Shown here in pieces: positions 34,868 through 46,259 of a stretch of 64,000 nucleotides of DNA. Source of the stretch: Siphonodentalium dalli (lineage: Eukaryota; Mollusca; Scaphopoda; Gadilida; Siphonodentaliidae). The translations under genes and the position numbers were made by a program. The stretch lies in the NCBI GenBank assembly GCA_032622095.1, contig CP136069.1:80684958-80748957 (forward strand), read 5' to 3'. Under the pieces are notes generated by a model, which searched no databases, had not been told where the DNA came from, and saw only the letters and a program-made list of their open reading frames with translations. The stretch's first letter is position 1, and each line of letters begins with the position of its first letter.

Positions 34868-35368
34868 TCTCATATATATTTTGAAGACCTCTGTCTGTAT
34901 GTCTGTCTGTCTGTATGTATGTATGTATGTCATTTATACAATCGAAAATGGGTTGACCGATCGAGACCAATCTTGGTATGTGTGTGTAGTTTGACCAGGC
35001 GGTCGTCCTTGTCGTATTGGCGAGCCCGTGCAGCGAATGCGCAGACGAGATCTCGGAAACGGGTGGAGCTATCGACTTGAAATTTGGTATGTGAATGTAT
35101 CTTGCCCCGGATACGATTGTATCGGGTCGCCGATCCCGTGCGACGCCAGCTTCGCGCATGCGCAACCAGATATCGGAAACGGATGGAGCTATCGACTTGA
35201 AATTTCGTATGTGAATGTACCTTGCCCCGGATACGAATTTTATCGGGTCGCCGAGCCCGTGCGACGCCAGCTTCGCGCATGCGCAGACCAGATCTCGGAA
35301 ACGGGTAGAGCTATCGACTTGAAATTTGGTTTTTGAATAGCCCGGACAACGTCGGGCTCATCGGCTAG
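34868..35368 (+). mobile_element. Non-autonomous Helitron-like element with three internal tandem units
   Basis: It starts TCTCATATATATTTTGAAGA after A and ends CATCGGCTAG before T. A 6-bp stem hairpin AGCCCG...CGGGCT (35339-35358) lies seven bases before CTAG, the standard Helitron terminator. After a (TGTC/TGTA)n tract come three ~120-bp units, each with GGAGCTATCGACTTGAAATT and TTGCCCCGGATACGA. The units carry GCGCATGCGC palindromes. No protein is encoded. Confidence 0.82.
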
Positions 35369-36071
35369 TATAATATATAATAACACGTTAATGAAAAGAA
35401 GTGGAAAGAAGAGCCAGTGAAAAGAAATATGTTGGACGCTTTTGCGACAAGAAGTTTATTCTACATGTACATATCTTAATCTATACAGCAACATAGGGAA
35501 GAGATACACCATCATTATCTATAATCATTAATTATTCTTCATGCCTATACACAATTACACAATGCCATTACCTGACGTACATATACCCACCCCACCTCGC
35601 GAGAGTAATAATCGGCTACATGGAACGACAGTAATATCTGGATCAAGGATAGTATATCGTACGACACAATATTATATAAATCAGACAGCCGCTCTCTCGC
35701 TAGGTGGGATGGATAAAAACTGATTCCCGGAATCGACTCACATAAGCACACACGCTTGATGTCGAATCCGGTCCATGATGTTATATTCTGATATGTTGTT
35801 ATTTATGTTGTATTGTTCATGGAATAAATACTGTTTAAACCAACTATTATAGTTAAATATAACTACAATAGTTGAACTCAGGATGTACCGGAGCTGCGTA
35901 TACACACCCTGGTTGGCAGGTGGCTCGATCTCCGGGGTTCGGACGAAACATCTGGTCATTAGGATAAGTTCATACACCGGCAAGTTTACACGGAATTTGA
36001 ACAGGTATTGTCTCATAGAAACATCTATGGTGCCAGAATATGAATTGCAACATCCATATCATATGCATATT
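35369..36071. other. Intronic stretch with nothing recognised
   Basis: Low-information AT-rich DNA; small frames lack motifs. A short palindrome AACTATTATAGTT lies near 35841. Confidence 0.4.
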
Positions 36072-36522
36072 TGTGACCCGCCATATCAAATCCAGTCGGA
36101 AGTCGAGATTTTTTTTACCCTGTGCCAATGCATTCTCTTATATATGCGAGTCGACCATAGGTCGCCTCGCATATATAAGAGAATGCATTGGCCTAACAAT
36201 TTTAATAATTGTTTTCTTGTATTCTTTAACAATTTTATAATTTCACCCATACAGAGCCCCAGACAAAAATGAGCAGACGACACTCTTCTATATGCTTCTA
36301 TATATGTGTGGGGCTCCCTGCAGTGTAATGGATGTTATTTATTTTATGTCCTAAAAATTGTCAGAAACATTTATTTAAAAAAAATGATAAAAAATTGTTA
36401 GGCCAATGCATTCTCTTATATATGCGAGGCGACCTATGGTCGACTCGCATATATAAGAGAATGCATTAGCACAGGGTAAACAAAATCCCGACTTCCGACT
36501 GGATTTGATATGGCGGGTCACA
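36072..36522. mobile_element. Inverted-repeat element whose arms each contain a palindrome
   Basis: The left arm begins TGTGACCCGCCATATCAAAT and the right arm ends with its complement; similarity extends for about 130 bp. Within each arm lies a 67-bp palindrome (36125-36191 and 36403-36469) built from CCAATGCATTCTCTTATATA and its complement. The 200-bp centre has no gene. This is a foldback-like MITE. Target duplication could not be fixed. Confidence 0.8.
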
Positions 36523-36870
36523 TTTATCAAACTTAACGATATGAGAAGTAAATTTTCGGTAGTTCCACACGTGACGGTACTACTAACACATTGCCTAAAT
36601 ATCCCGGTATGTGTGAGTCTTGCGAGATAAGTCCATGGTATTTACAGGCCAAATTCGATAGCATCGCTATACTAGTGTAACCACATGAGTTTTACTTGTC
36701 ATGTAGTTAGCTTGTGGTACAGATGTACATTTTATAAGCATTTTAGCATTCGGTTTCTGGCACATGGCTAGCTATACCGAAATGCCTGCAAAGAATGTCT
36801 GATAAGTTTTTGATTGTAAGAACGTCGAACACTCTTAGCGAACTAAACTGACTTTTTGATATTTCTTCAG

Positions 36871-36945
36871 CTGGATATCCCACTGCCAGGGAGTGCCACA
36901 ACAACAGGTCGTGGTGTGAACATACTAACTACAGAGCTATATACA
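36871..36945 (+). CDS. Host gene exon 3 of those seen: start of the ILEI domain
   Basis: Acceptor TTTCTTCAG|CTG has a good pyrimidine tract and donor ACA|GTGAGT is strong. The 25 codons are in phase 0 at both ends. The translation contains G-R-G-V-N-I-L, matching the R-G-(I/L)-(N/H)-V-(V/L) strand that opens the ILEI domain in FAM3 and POMGNT1 proteins. It continues from the strand segment at 7572-7651 after a 29.2-kb intron. Confidence 0.82.
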
Positions 36946-37363
36946 GTGAGTATCCGTTCTAACGTTAGCTCGGCCAATATTTCTCTCGACTGACCTGGTC
37001 AACATACCTGACATAAAACATTACATAATTCTATAATGGCCACTTGACCAGGATTATAGACTGAGACACTGGATAAAGTGAGCACAATGACAAAAACAGA
37101 ATCATTTTCCTGACCCTGCTATTGTTTTTAAATGGGAACTGTTAAATGTTTATCATTTCAATGTTATATGGCTAGTTTGGTGTGAATAAGGTTCAAATAT
37201 AACATCCAATAAAAAATTAGATATAATTTTATCGATAAGCGTGTTTTTTGCGACTTTTAAAAATCGAATATTATTTCTTCGCTGATTTTGTTCGAGTCAC
37301 GTGACCGCAAAACCCGTGACGTCAAAGTGGGACTTGCCCCTGCAGACGAACTGTTTACGAAAA

Positions 37364-37459
37364 ATGGCTTCTGCACACAGCATTGCCGCGTCTGAAAGTG
37401 ACTCTGATCACGAAAATTACCTGGTGATCGGTAACACTGAATGTCTGAAGGATTTATAA
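37364..37459 (+). CDS. Short acidic ORF, possible transposon first exon
   Basis: ATG to TAA, 31 codons, beginning M-A-S-A-H-S and containing an acidic S-E-S-D-S-D-H-E run. Many transposon proteins begin this way, but there is no domain and no visible continuation. It may be chance. Confidence 0.2.
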   Translation: MASAHSIAASESDSDHENYLVIGNTECLKDL

Positions 37460-38357
37460 TTATATTAAATATGGATTCTAAGTTCTAGATGCTTAAATTC
37501 ATACCAGTGTCGTGACTCGTTGGATAGGATTCTGAACATTGCCAGAGTAGAAATCGAGTACACCTGAAGTCGAACAGAACAGATGTCATATCTACTTTCA
37601 CGTTGCATTATATATATTGTGACCATATAAATGATATACAACTATAGTGACTTCTTCATTATTTCACTATCCGATAGTACCGATACCATGTCCATGGTCG
37701 TTTCATACCATATGTTTTGGTTGTTTCATACCGGATTGTTTGGTTACTTTTTTTTATTTCGTACTTTGGAGAAAATCATTAATTTGTTTCCCTATGGTGT
37801 GACTTACATGTATAGTGATATGGTATCATTGGTATGAAAAGACGAATTGATTTCCAACATGGTGCGAAACGACCAAACAATAAGGTACGAAACTACAAAA
37901 AATATGGAGCGATACTACAAAAAATATGGTACCGGTACGAAATGACTTAAGACGATCCAAAATGTCGTGTACCCATTTATATCTCCTCTGCAAGGGGAAC
38001 AACCAGACGCTGACCCTTTAGACTATCAGCATCTAACATCATCAGACTCCACCAAAGTGCCTTTTATGAGAAAAATCCACCCTGCACGATGCTTAATAAT
38101 ACCAAACATATAGATCTGCACATTTAAACGAAATTATGGCTCTGTTCTAAATTTAAATAACAAATGCTATACAAATAGTTTAATTACAAATACTAGTACA
38201 AGTACTACAATAGACTGGATTTTTCATTTGATATGTTGTGCACACGGGGCATGTAGACAACGATGGTTACATTTCCCCATGCATGTATCTATTTTAAGCA
38301 TGTCAATTGCGAAAAGTTGCTATATAATCAAGTCTAGATACAAAAATAATTGTTTAA

Positions 38358-38792
38358 AGGTACTCAATCCGATCAGATGCTCCTAAATTACTATTTCTTT
38401 GGCTTCTGGGGTAAAAAATATTTGATTCGAGTCGAGGAACCTACTCACCAACACTCCGAGTGATCAGATATCAATTTTTGAAGTTATATTTTCTATTGTT
38501 TGTGGCCCAAAAACACGCCGTCAAAAAGTGGTCTCGGTCAAAATTGCGGTTGAAGATGGATAACTCTATTATTACCACTTGATTTTAGAATTATCCACCT
38601 TCATCTGCAATGTGTCCGTTTGACCTCGTGTTTCTGTGCCAATTATTAGTACACATCTCGAGAAATAACAAACTTCAAAAATCAATATCTGATCACTCTG
38701 AGCTTTGAAGGGTGGGTTCCTTGACTCGAATCAAATATTTTTTACCCATGAAGCTAAAGAAATAGTAATTTAGGAGCGTCTGATCTTCCACA
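38358..38792. mobile_element. TTAA-type MITE, copy 1
   Basis: The left end TTAA|AGGTACTCAATCCGATCAGA is followed by arms of ~130 bp that are inverted copies (ATTACTATTTCTTTGGCTTC against its complement, and TTGATTCGAGTCGAGGAACC against its complement). The outermost right end is degraded. It belongs to the same family as 41690-42142 and 48774-49147. Confidence 0.75.
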
Positions 38793-39309
38793 ATATATAA
38801 ACTTTTCTGTGAGAATTGATATGTTCCCAGAGTGAACACACACTTCTATTAAACTATGATTAATTTTTTTCCAGACATTTTCACCCTGCACTTATATTCC
38901 ACCCTGCAGTTGTATTTGGCACACAAGATTATACCGGTAGCTGTAAACAGTCAAGTCTGAACAGTAGAGTCTAAAGGCTTTATACCGAATCACAAACACT
39001 GATTTAATATCAGTTTGTGATCAGCATTTGAAGATGGATTTATATATGTAGCTTCCTAAATATGTTTTCTATAATTCCCAGGGTATAAATTAATAAAATC
39101 GAGTCAAAGACACATGTCAGGAAATGCTTTATATATATATCAATTATCGATATTCATACCCCTTTTTTTTAAAGGGGGGTATACTGTTTTGCACCTGTCT
39201 GTCCATCCGTCTGATGTCTGTTCAGGGCATAACTTGAACAGTAGTGCTAATAACTGCTTGGATCTCAATGAAATTTGGTATACATGTAGGTGTTCACCAC
39301 TATGAGGGA

Positions 39310-39665
39310 ATTCAATTTCTTATATAATGTGATTATCAATTGGGACATATTTTTCGTTACTATTTTTACAACAAACCGTCATGTCATAAAACTTTCAGGC
39401 GATCTCAGATAGAGTTCTCCCACTTGCTACACTCCAAACATTTTTGCGAGCTGTAAAATGTCCCAAATTAGTTGTACATGTGTATGTACTAGTATCTAAT
39501 ATACCAGAAAATATATAATAAAATCAATATTGTCATATAGAAGCATTTCCGGACAGGGGTTTTCAATTCATATTTATTATTTTTAATATATCATACATAT
39601 TTCAGGAAACTGCTGCATATACAACTTGGTTTAGGGAGAGATAGACCATCTTTAAAAAAAACTGT
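39310..39665 (+). repeat. Dispersed repeat, copy related to 6865-7165
   Basis: It aligns in diverged form with 6865-7165 over about 300 bp. The block at 39945-40100 (CCAAAGGGGTCTAACAGATG, GGGAGGGGCAAAACA) likewise pairs with 7690-7830. Confidence 0.6.
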
Positions 39666-40100
39666 AATTACATTAAAAACCAAGATTATTCCTTAAATGA
39701 TAATTTTGAGGGGGGCACTGATTTTCTAATCTTTCCACTCAAATCAAATCAACACATGTCTATCAACTTATCAAGCAATACTACCGGTAGTATACCGGTA
39801 CATGTAAATTAGAAGGTGGCACAAGTTTGAAGTCAGAATCTCTGAGTGCATTCTATTTACAACCACAGGGGTCCGGGAACGTCTTAAAAAATCTTTATCT
39901 ATACCTTCGGTATATTTGTGAATGTCTATTCTATATAAATTAACGGGGGACCTTCTACATGGAGATGGCTCCAAAGGGGTCTAACAGATGTAATTTCTTA
40001 CGAGAAAGATAATCAACATAATTGTGCAGATTAGAAATGTATACAGCACTTGACGGTATTGGGGTAAGGGACGAAAAGTGGGAGGGGCAAAACACAGTCT

Positions 40101-41150
40101 TTGTAAACATACACTCAGAATCATACTGATACTGAGTCTATTGCATTCCCATCAACTTTTCATTTCTGAACGGTTGTGGGCTTCCCCCAAATTACGTCAC
40201 ACCGCACTAAATATAAATCTGAAATTAGTTGATTGACAGGCGTAAACATGGTCACGTGCCAGTGCCGTCATGGCCGCTTCAACCATGTGAGCCGATTCTA
40301 AGAATCGGAATTAATAGTTGCAGGGTTTGTTACTTTTCGTTCGGCGGTTGTTTTACTGACAATAAAGGGAAAGAACTAGCTTCCGGTATCCAACAAAATA
40401 TGTACAATAACTAAGACAGATCTTCTTGAAATTATAAAAAAATGTCTGTGGATCTCTTGGACTCAGAACGAATTATATTTTAGATTGGCCAGGCGATTTG
40501 TCGCACATGTTGTAAAAAAATAACACAAATCAACGGCAACGAATCAAAAATACATGAATGTCGGGACTATCTGCTAAAACAATTACAGATCTAAAGAACT
40601 AAAAAAAAGTTAAATGACATAACAAAACGATCTATCAGTTCCCCAGTACCGGCAGTAGTACCACCGCAGCCAAAACGAGCGTAGAGCAACACAATTCTAC
40701 GAGCAACCCCACCGAAACCCTCCCGACCTTACACAGCCGTATTATTAGCTCCAAAGATTGGCCAGTTGTACCCTAATTACAGTTGCCTGCAATCCAAATT
40801 CCGGTGATTTTTGATTTTAAACTTTCGACCGCTCGTCAACAATCTACTTTATTTGTCGATTTGTGAATTTCTCTTCCGGTATAACATGACGTCATGGATA
40901 ATATTTTAACAACATTTAGCCACACCTTCGGAATTTCCACACCGAGAGCACGTGTCATGTTACTAGTTTTTTATTGGGACACACATTTCTTGGAGCTAAG
41001 TTTTGATTGGCGGTAATTACAAGGAATCCCGGGTTTGGGAAATGAAAACTGAACGAAAGGTCGTCAGACCCACTATTTTTTATATGTGGGTATGTAGTTT
41101 ACTCCAGACTGGGCAAAACAATACCACACTGCATGTAACGACCCTGCTAG
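40101..41150. other. Intronic stretch with nothing recognised
   Basis: No supported gene, no clear repeat partner in the window. Confidence 0.35.
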
Positions 41151-41165
41151 TTACATAATATTTAG

Positions 41166-41325
41166 AGGATATTACTTGGTTGGTTTGATATTAGACCCAA
41201 TATCGGCCTGAGGTAACCTCATATCACCATCATGCAGCCTGACATCGAAGGTCGAAGGCTGAAATGAGGTTACCGAGGCTGAAATCAGGCCTATAATATC
41301 AAACCAACCAAGTAATACCCTATCC
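41166..41325. repeat. Imperfect palindrome with ~45-bp arms
   Basis: GATATTACTTGGTTGGTTTG plus ATATTAGACC...GGCCTGAGGTAACCTCAT is answered by ATGAGGTTACCGAGGCTGAA...ATATCAAACCAACCAAGTAA. The arms surround a loop of about 50 bp. Confidence 0.75.
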
Positions 41326-41689
41326 ATAACATTAATTAGTTTGCCTCTTAATAACAGTGTAATATTGACAACTCTTTCAAATGAGTGACATCACAAAAAA
41401 TCATTGTCTATGTATTATTTAACAGTGAAATAGAATTATGCCATGTTGTAAAGCCATATTACTCAGATCCGTGATGTCATGAAATCATATTACTCTGATA
41501 GATGATGTCCTAAAACTATATTACTCGATTTAAGTCAAATTGAAGTGATATTCACCTACGGTAAGTACATGTACAAATGCAGTTTGATAACAAGCCGTAC
41601 CGGGCAAAAATGTCATATCTAATTAATAATTTTCGAACAAATTTTGGACCGATATAGCCATCAGTATTATTTTATTGAAATAACATTAA

Positions 41690-42142
41690 AGGTACTCAAA
41701 CCGATTCGATGGTTCCCATATTATCAGATTCCAACAACAAACATTTGTTTGAAATGCCGCTTCGGTTATCAGAATCGATTAATGGCCCAAAAAAAATAAA
41801 AATAATGCTAACCCGTCAACAATAGTAAACAATTGCCCAAAACCTGTTATTATCAACATTTTGTTCAACAACATTTTTCCGGTTTGTCAAATAGCTGACA
41901 TGAAAAAGCCACTTGCTTTTAGAGTTATCCATCTTCATCCGCAATTTGGTCCGAGAACGTCTTCTCATAGACTTTTTAGTTGGCCACCAAAAATTATAGA
42001 TGGTGAAAAATAATAGATTTAAATAAATGGTATCTGATCACTCTGAGCTTTGACGGGTGGGTTCCTCGACTCGAATCAAATATGTTTACCCCCGAAGCCA
42101 AGGAAATAGTAATATGCAAGCGTTAATTCGGATTATGTATCT
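41690..42142. mobile_element. TTAA-type MITE, copy 2
   Basis: TTAA (41686-41689) precedes AGGTACTCAAACCGATTCGA, and GGATTATGTATCT precedes TTAA (42143-42146). The right arm retains GGGTGGGTTCCTCGACTCGA and GAAATAGTAATA; the left arm is much diverged. No coding content. Confidence 0.7.
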
Positions 42143-44290
42143 TTAACTTTGTTGCCACAATTCCAATTGTTAATTTTTTTTTCGCAAAAAAAAAGAAAGA
42201 AATATGTTTACATGTAATTGTCGGGTTGTCATCATCACGTAACGTTAAATCGTAAACATGTTCGCTTTCATTAAGTTAACAAAATTAAAATCATTTTTCA
42301 CATGGTACGCTGAATACGCATGAACAATTATCATTTGTGGGAACCAACAAAACATAGAAATGTATATGATGTGAAATGACCAAAAATATGGTACGAAACA
42401 ATCAACTGTGTGGTTCAAATTAAGGGTATATATAAACCGGCCATGGTAGGAATTTCTTAGGAAACATCGTTTGAGCCATCCAACGGACCTGGGTGAATCA
42501 CCAAGTGATCTATAATAGCCGGGACGTGCTTAAATAGACCGATCGGTCTTCCACAGTCAGCATGCATCAGCTCCTGTGGACCGATCAATGAATCTATTTT
42601 AAGTCGATCAGGCTATTATTGTATATCGGTTGTTCACCTACACTTGTCCAACTGATTTTGGAGAATATATACAAGCGAAATGGTTAAACAATTTTTTTTT
42701 ATTATTTATAATAAATAATCATCAAATTGGAAGAGTTTAGCATGAGCCCCTTGCTGGCATTGTTCAAAACTACCCACGTCGGATTACCATCGAAAAAAAC
42801 CCATCGAAAATAGGTGATTTACTTCCCAAATAGCATCGTAGTTTTAGAATCTTTTTCCACCAAGAATGTGTTGAAAACTACAGACAACTGTTCTATGCAC
42901 ATTACACTCCAATAATGTTGACTCTTGGTTGATAAACATTCTTCTAAAACATGAATCTGACTTTCAAAAGTGACCTGTCAGTGTCGGTGTCAACCTCCAG
43001 AAGCGAAAATCCAATTCACAATATTCATCGAAAATTATCAAAACAGCGTCCAACGTATAGTCCTAGCACAACTCCGTGATATTATATTATTACACAGTTC
43101 AGTCATCATTACTTTCTAAATGTCCAAATTGTTGAAAATAGTATCGTTTTGTATCGTAAGTCGCCATTAACAAAACAAGTGAGAAACACGTGGACATGTT
43201 TACGTCTTATTCCCTGATCCGAAAAAAAGTTGCGTTCCCACGTTGACGAGTTGCTTTTGAGTTTTTCCTAAGTATTTTCGACGTCAAAAAGGCATTAAAA
43301 TCTCGAATTTTACGCTATAAGTTGGTGTATTCGAATATGATTCGTTTTTAGTAACCTTAATTCTACGTTATGACACTGGTATAGTTTATTTTACTGACCA
43401 AAAAGTTATATTAACAGTTCCATTTTAAACAAAAAAGCAGCCATATCCTGTATCGATTTCGTTGAAATATGTTTATAAAAGCCACTTGTTGATTTTTTTT
43501 CTTTCAGTTCTTTATTAACCCTACGTAGAGGGACATTATAAAATTGTAATAATAACATTTCATAGACATTAAACAACAGTAATATATTTTTGTGGTATGG
43601 TGTGTGTTTCTCTCTTGCTCACATGTGACACACACCCAACATCTACTGACACACAATCTTTTACATATGTTGCAAACTCCGTTAAGATTGTATAAATGAA
43701 TCCAGAATTTGGACCAGAAACCAGAGATGTACTCAAACGTGAGTAGACTAATAGTTGTGTTCACTGTACAGTCTGATATGAATATGAGGATGAAGAATAT
43801 CCCATACAACTGTATCGTATATGTTGAAAACAAAAACAAAAACAAACAAAAATATTTATGATGACAACTGGTGGTAATGAACAAAAATAGTATCCAGTTT
43901 AAAAAAACAAATTAATGACAAACATGTCTAACCCAGTCAAGTTTAACTTGTCGGTACAAAGCCCGAATAAATTGTGATGGGACAAAAATGTTGTAGTTCA
44001 TACATGCGCACACGAGACAAATATAAGTTAATTATTACTCAATATATGGCATGAGCGAATGTGTTATTAGGCATATGCGCAAATGTGTAGTTAGGCACTG
44101 CTCATTTGCCTGGTCCTAATCCGATTCACGAACGATGTGATCTTAATTACCAACACGCGTCTAAGAAGACCACGCCCATGCCTGTTTGTGACAAAATATA
44201 ATCCAATTCTGCACGACTTCGGCGCGTGAAAGGCAGTAAACCAAGCCCATGCGCCTTGGTTATAATCTTTATGACATATGCGCACGGGGT
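42143..44290. other. Intronic stretch with a loose inverted repeat
   Basis: No gene supported. Around 42490-42640 GTGAATCACC...CTATAATAGCC and TAGACCGATCGGTC recur in loose inverted form (GGACCGATCAATGA, GGCTATTATTG, GGTTGTTCAC), a possible old foldback. Confidence 0.4.
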
Positions 44291-45611
44291 GGGGTCAATA
44301 AATCCACTTTAATCAAAGTATACAAACAATTCATCAGACCAGTCATGGAAAATGGGGCAATTATCACAGCATCTTGCAAACCTTCTGCTAAATAAATTAC
44401 AAGTCGCACAGAACATGGCCATCAGAAAGTCACCTCAAGCGTCATATAGAACCCCTATAACGGAACTCCACCTGACTGCAGACATTCCCCTTATAAACGA
44501 TAGGCTAAACTACCTAGCTGAAGAAACATTGAATAGATTAAGTGGCTCGATCCTCATGTATGAACTTAGCATTAGAAAGACCATCCTCACTAAACGCTAA
44601 TATATGAGCTTAGATAACCCCCAGCAAATGACGAGGAAACCATCTGCTATATTAATAATCGACATCATTACTAACACCAATCATAAAACCTAGGTTAGCG
44701 GGCTCACGCCCTAGATGGCTCCTTGTGCGCTGATGAATGTCCTCGGGCGGCGTAGATACGCATGTCGTGGCCGTAGTATAAGCCATTGAGTAATTATCTC
44801 CTCTAAAAAAACTAATAAACTTTACCTATCTCACCATAATGCTGAAAAACATAGTCATTATTACAAATTGACTAACACCAAAATTAAAACATAGGTTAGC
44901 GGGGTCAGGCCCTAGATGGCTCCTTGGGCGCTGATGAATGTCCTCGGGCGGTGTAGATACCCTTTTGGTGACCGTAGTAAAAGCCATCAAATAATTATTT
45001 CCTCCAAACCAACTAACTAACTGCCTATATTGTAACATTCCTTTACAAAAACTAGCGCTCGTGTCTAACACATTCCACTCACCGACAACACCTACCTAGC
45101 GGGACCCGGCATAAAAACCGACCCAGCACTTAGCTTGGGGTGGGGTGCAAGGAAACTTAAGACCCATAAGTGGTCATCAAAGCTCTCATATGTTCGGCCC
45201 GCTTACTGCTCTGCGTTTTCTTCGGGAGGCGAGGGACGGCGTATCAAGAACACATTGTAATTATCCAATCTGTACATACATCATTTTACTAAAAAAAATA
45301 TTAAAAAAAAATCATATAAACAAAAACAATATATTGACTTATATTATTCATATATATAGATGTATATCCTCTCTTGTTCATTGTCGCTCAGATTAATTTC
45401 AGCCATTAAATTCTAAATAACACTGTATATAAAACTTTCACCTACGCCCATGCCATGGGGAGGTAGGGCGGGCCAAACAAATGCAACAACATGCCACAGC
45501 TAATGCAAACTCTCTCAGTGAAATTGGCGGGCCCAATATGCATAGCAATTGTTCTCCTGCTTGCGTTTATACATATACATACTTTTAACTAACTAACTAA
45601 CAAACTAATAC
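44290..45611 (+). mobile_element. 5'-truncated LINE 3' end with ORF2 tail and TAAC-repeat tail
   Basis: From about 44300 frames encode the end of a LINE ORF2: V-Y-K-Q-F-I-R-P-V-M-E-N-G-A, then after a frame break L-Q-V-A-Q-N-M-A-I-R-K and A-S-Y-R-T-P-I-T-E-L-H (44352-44600). This is the region following RT in I/Jockey-like elements. The untranslated part contains a ~110-bp block repeated at 44686 and 44886 (GGCTCCTTG-GCGCTGATGAA and TCCTCGGGCGG-GTAGATAC). The element ends in ACTAACTAACTAACAAACTA. The truncated 5' end and simple tail are standard for target-primed insertion. Confidence 0.75.
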
Positions 45612-46011
45612 ATGCTTTTAACGGGGGCACCGTTCTCCGTTTCAGCGCACCACTCCAGGCTCGCTCAGCTTCATCATCAACTTCATCATCAACCTCAGCA
45701 GGGACACCTCTGGTACCCTCCACCCCTTATTAAAGCTCGTGGGCTCTATCCAATCAACAATTTGCCACGGTCGGACATGACATACTTTTGGTGGGCTTTT
45801 GTTACGCAAGATCACATCAAAACAACAAATTGAGGGTGAAGGAGAAGAGCTCTCGATCTTTTCGACCATCCTTTGCGCTTCGCGCCCTATCACTATTATG
45901 TGTATGCGCAGACGTGCGCCTTTGTGTCATATCATTTTTCGTCTTCCCGATCGCTTGCGGGATGGTCGCATTGTATGCCTGACGCGTTAAGCCGTGAGCG
46001 ATCCGTGAACT

Positions 46012-46197
46012 TTGTTTGTTGCCGGGCTTGACTGGATTATGGAATTAATCCCCAGCCAAGTCCAGCGCATTTTGAGCGAATTACCATCTACCCATTGTGC
46101 TGGTTGGCATGTACTTGCCTACGGGGATAGACTGGACGTGGTATTGCAGTCCTCTGCAAAGGATAATGTTCGAAGCAGAGTGAATTCGGTAAAATAA
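46012..46197 (+). CDS. Unrecognised coding-like frame ending in a palindrome
   Basis: The frame reads L-D-W-I-M-E-L-I-P-S-Q-V and later W-H-V-L-A-Y-G-D-R-L-D-V-V-L-Q, with balanced composition unlike the neighbouring AT-rich DNA. No family is recognised. Its last 35 bp form the left arm of the palindrome at 46163-46256. It could be the start of a transposon protein. Confidence 0.25.
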   Translation: MFVAGLDWIMELIPSQVQRILSELPSTHCAGWHVLAYGDRLDVVLQSSAKDNVRSRVNSVK

Positions 46198-46256
46198 TAG
46201 ACGAGGGCTTGCCCGAGTCTATTCTTTACCGAATTCCCGACGCTGAGAATATTATC
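46163..46256. repeat. Imperfect palindrome with ~43-bp arms
   Basis: GAATTCGGTAAAATAATAGAC is answered after a short GC-rich loop by GTCTATTCTTTACCGAATTC. The similarity extends outward to GATAATGTTC / GAATATTATC. Confidence 0.75.
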
Positions 46257-46259
46257 TGA

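Noticed and set aside
35028-35336. 102-codon + frame and ~110-codon - frames
   Set aside because: Translations of the three tandem units of the Helitron-like element; repeats, not protein.
43504-43884. 126-codon frame on the - strand, Cys- and Phe-rich
   Set aside because: AT-rich DNA gives Phe/Ile/Tyr/Cys-rich frames by chance; no domain, no splice context.
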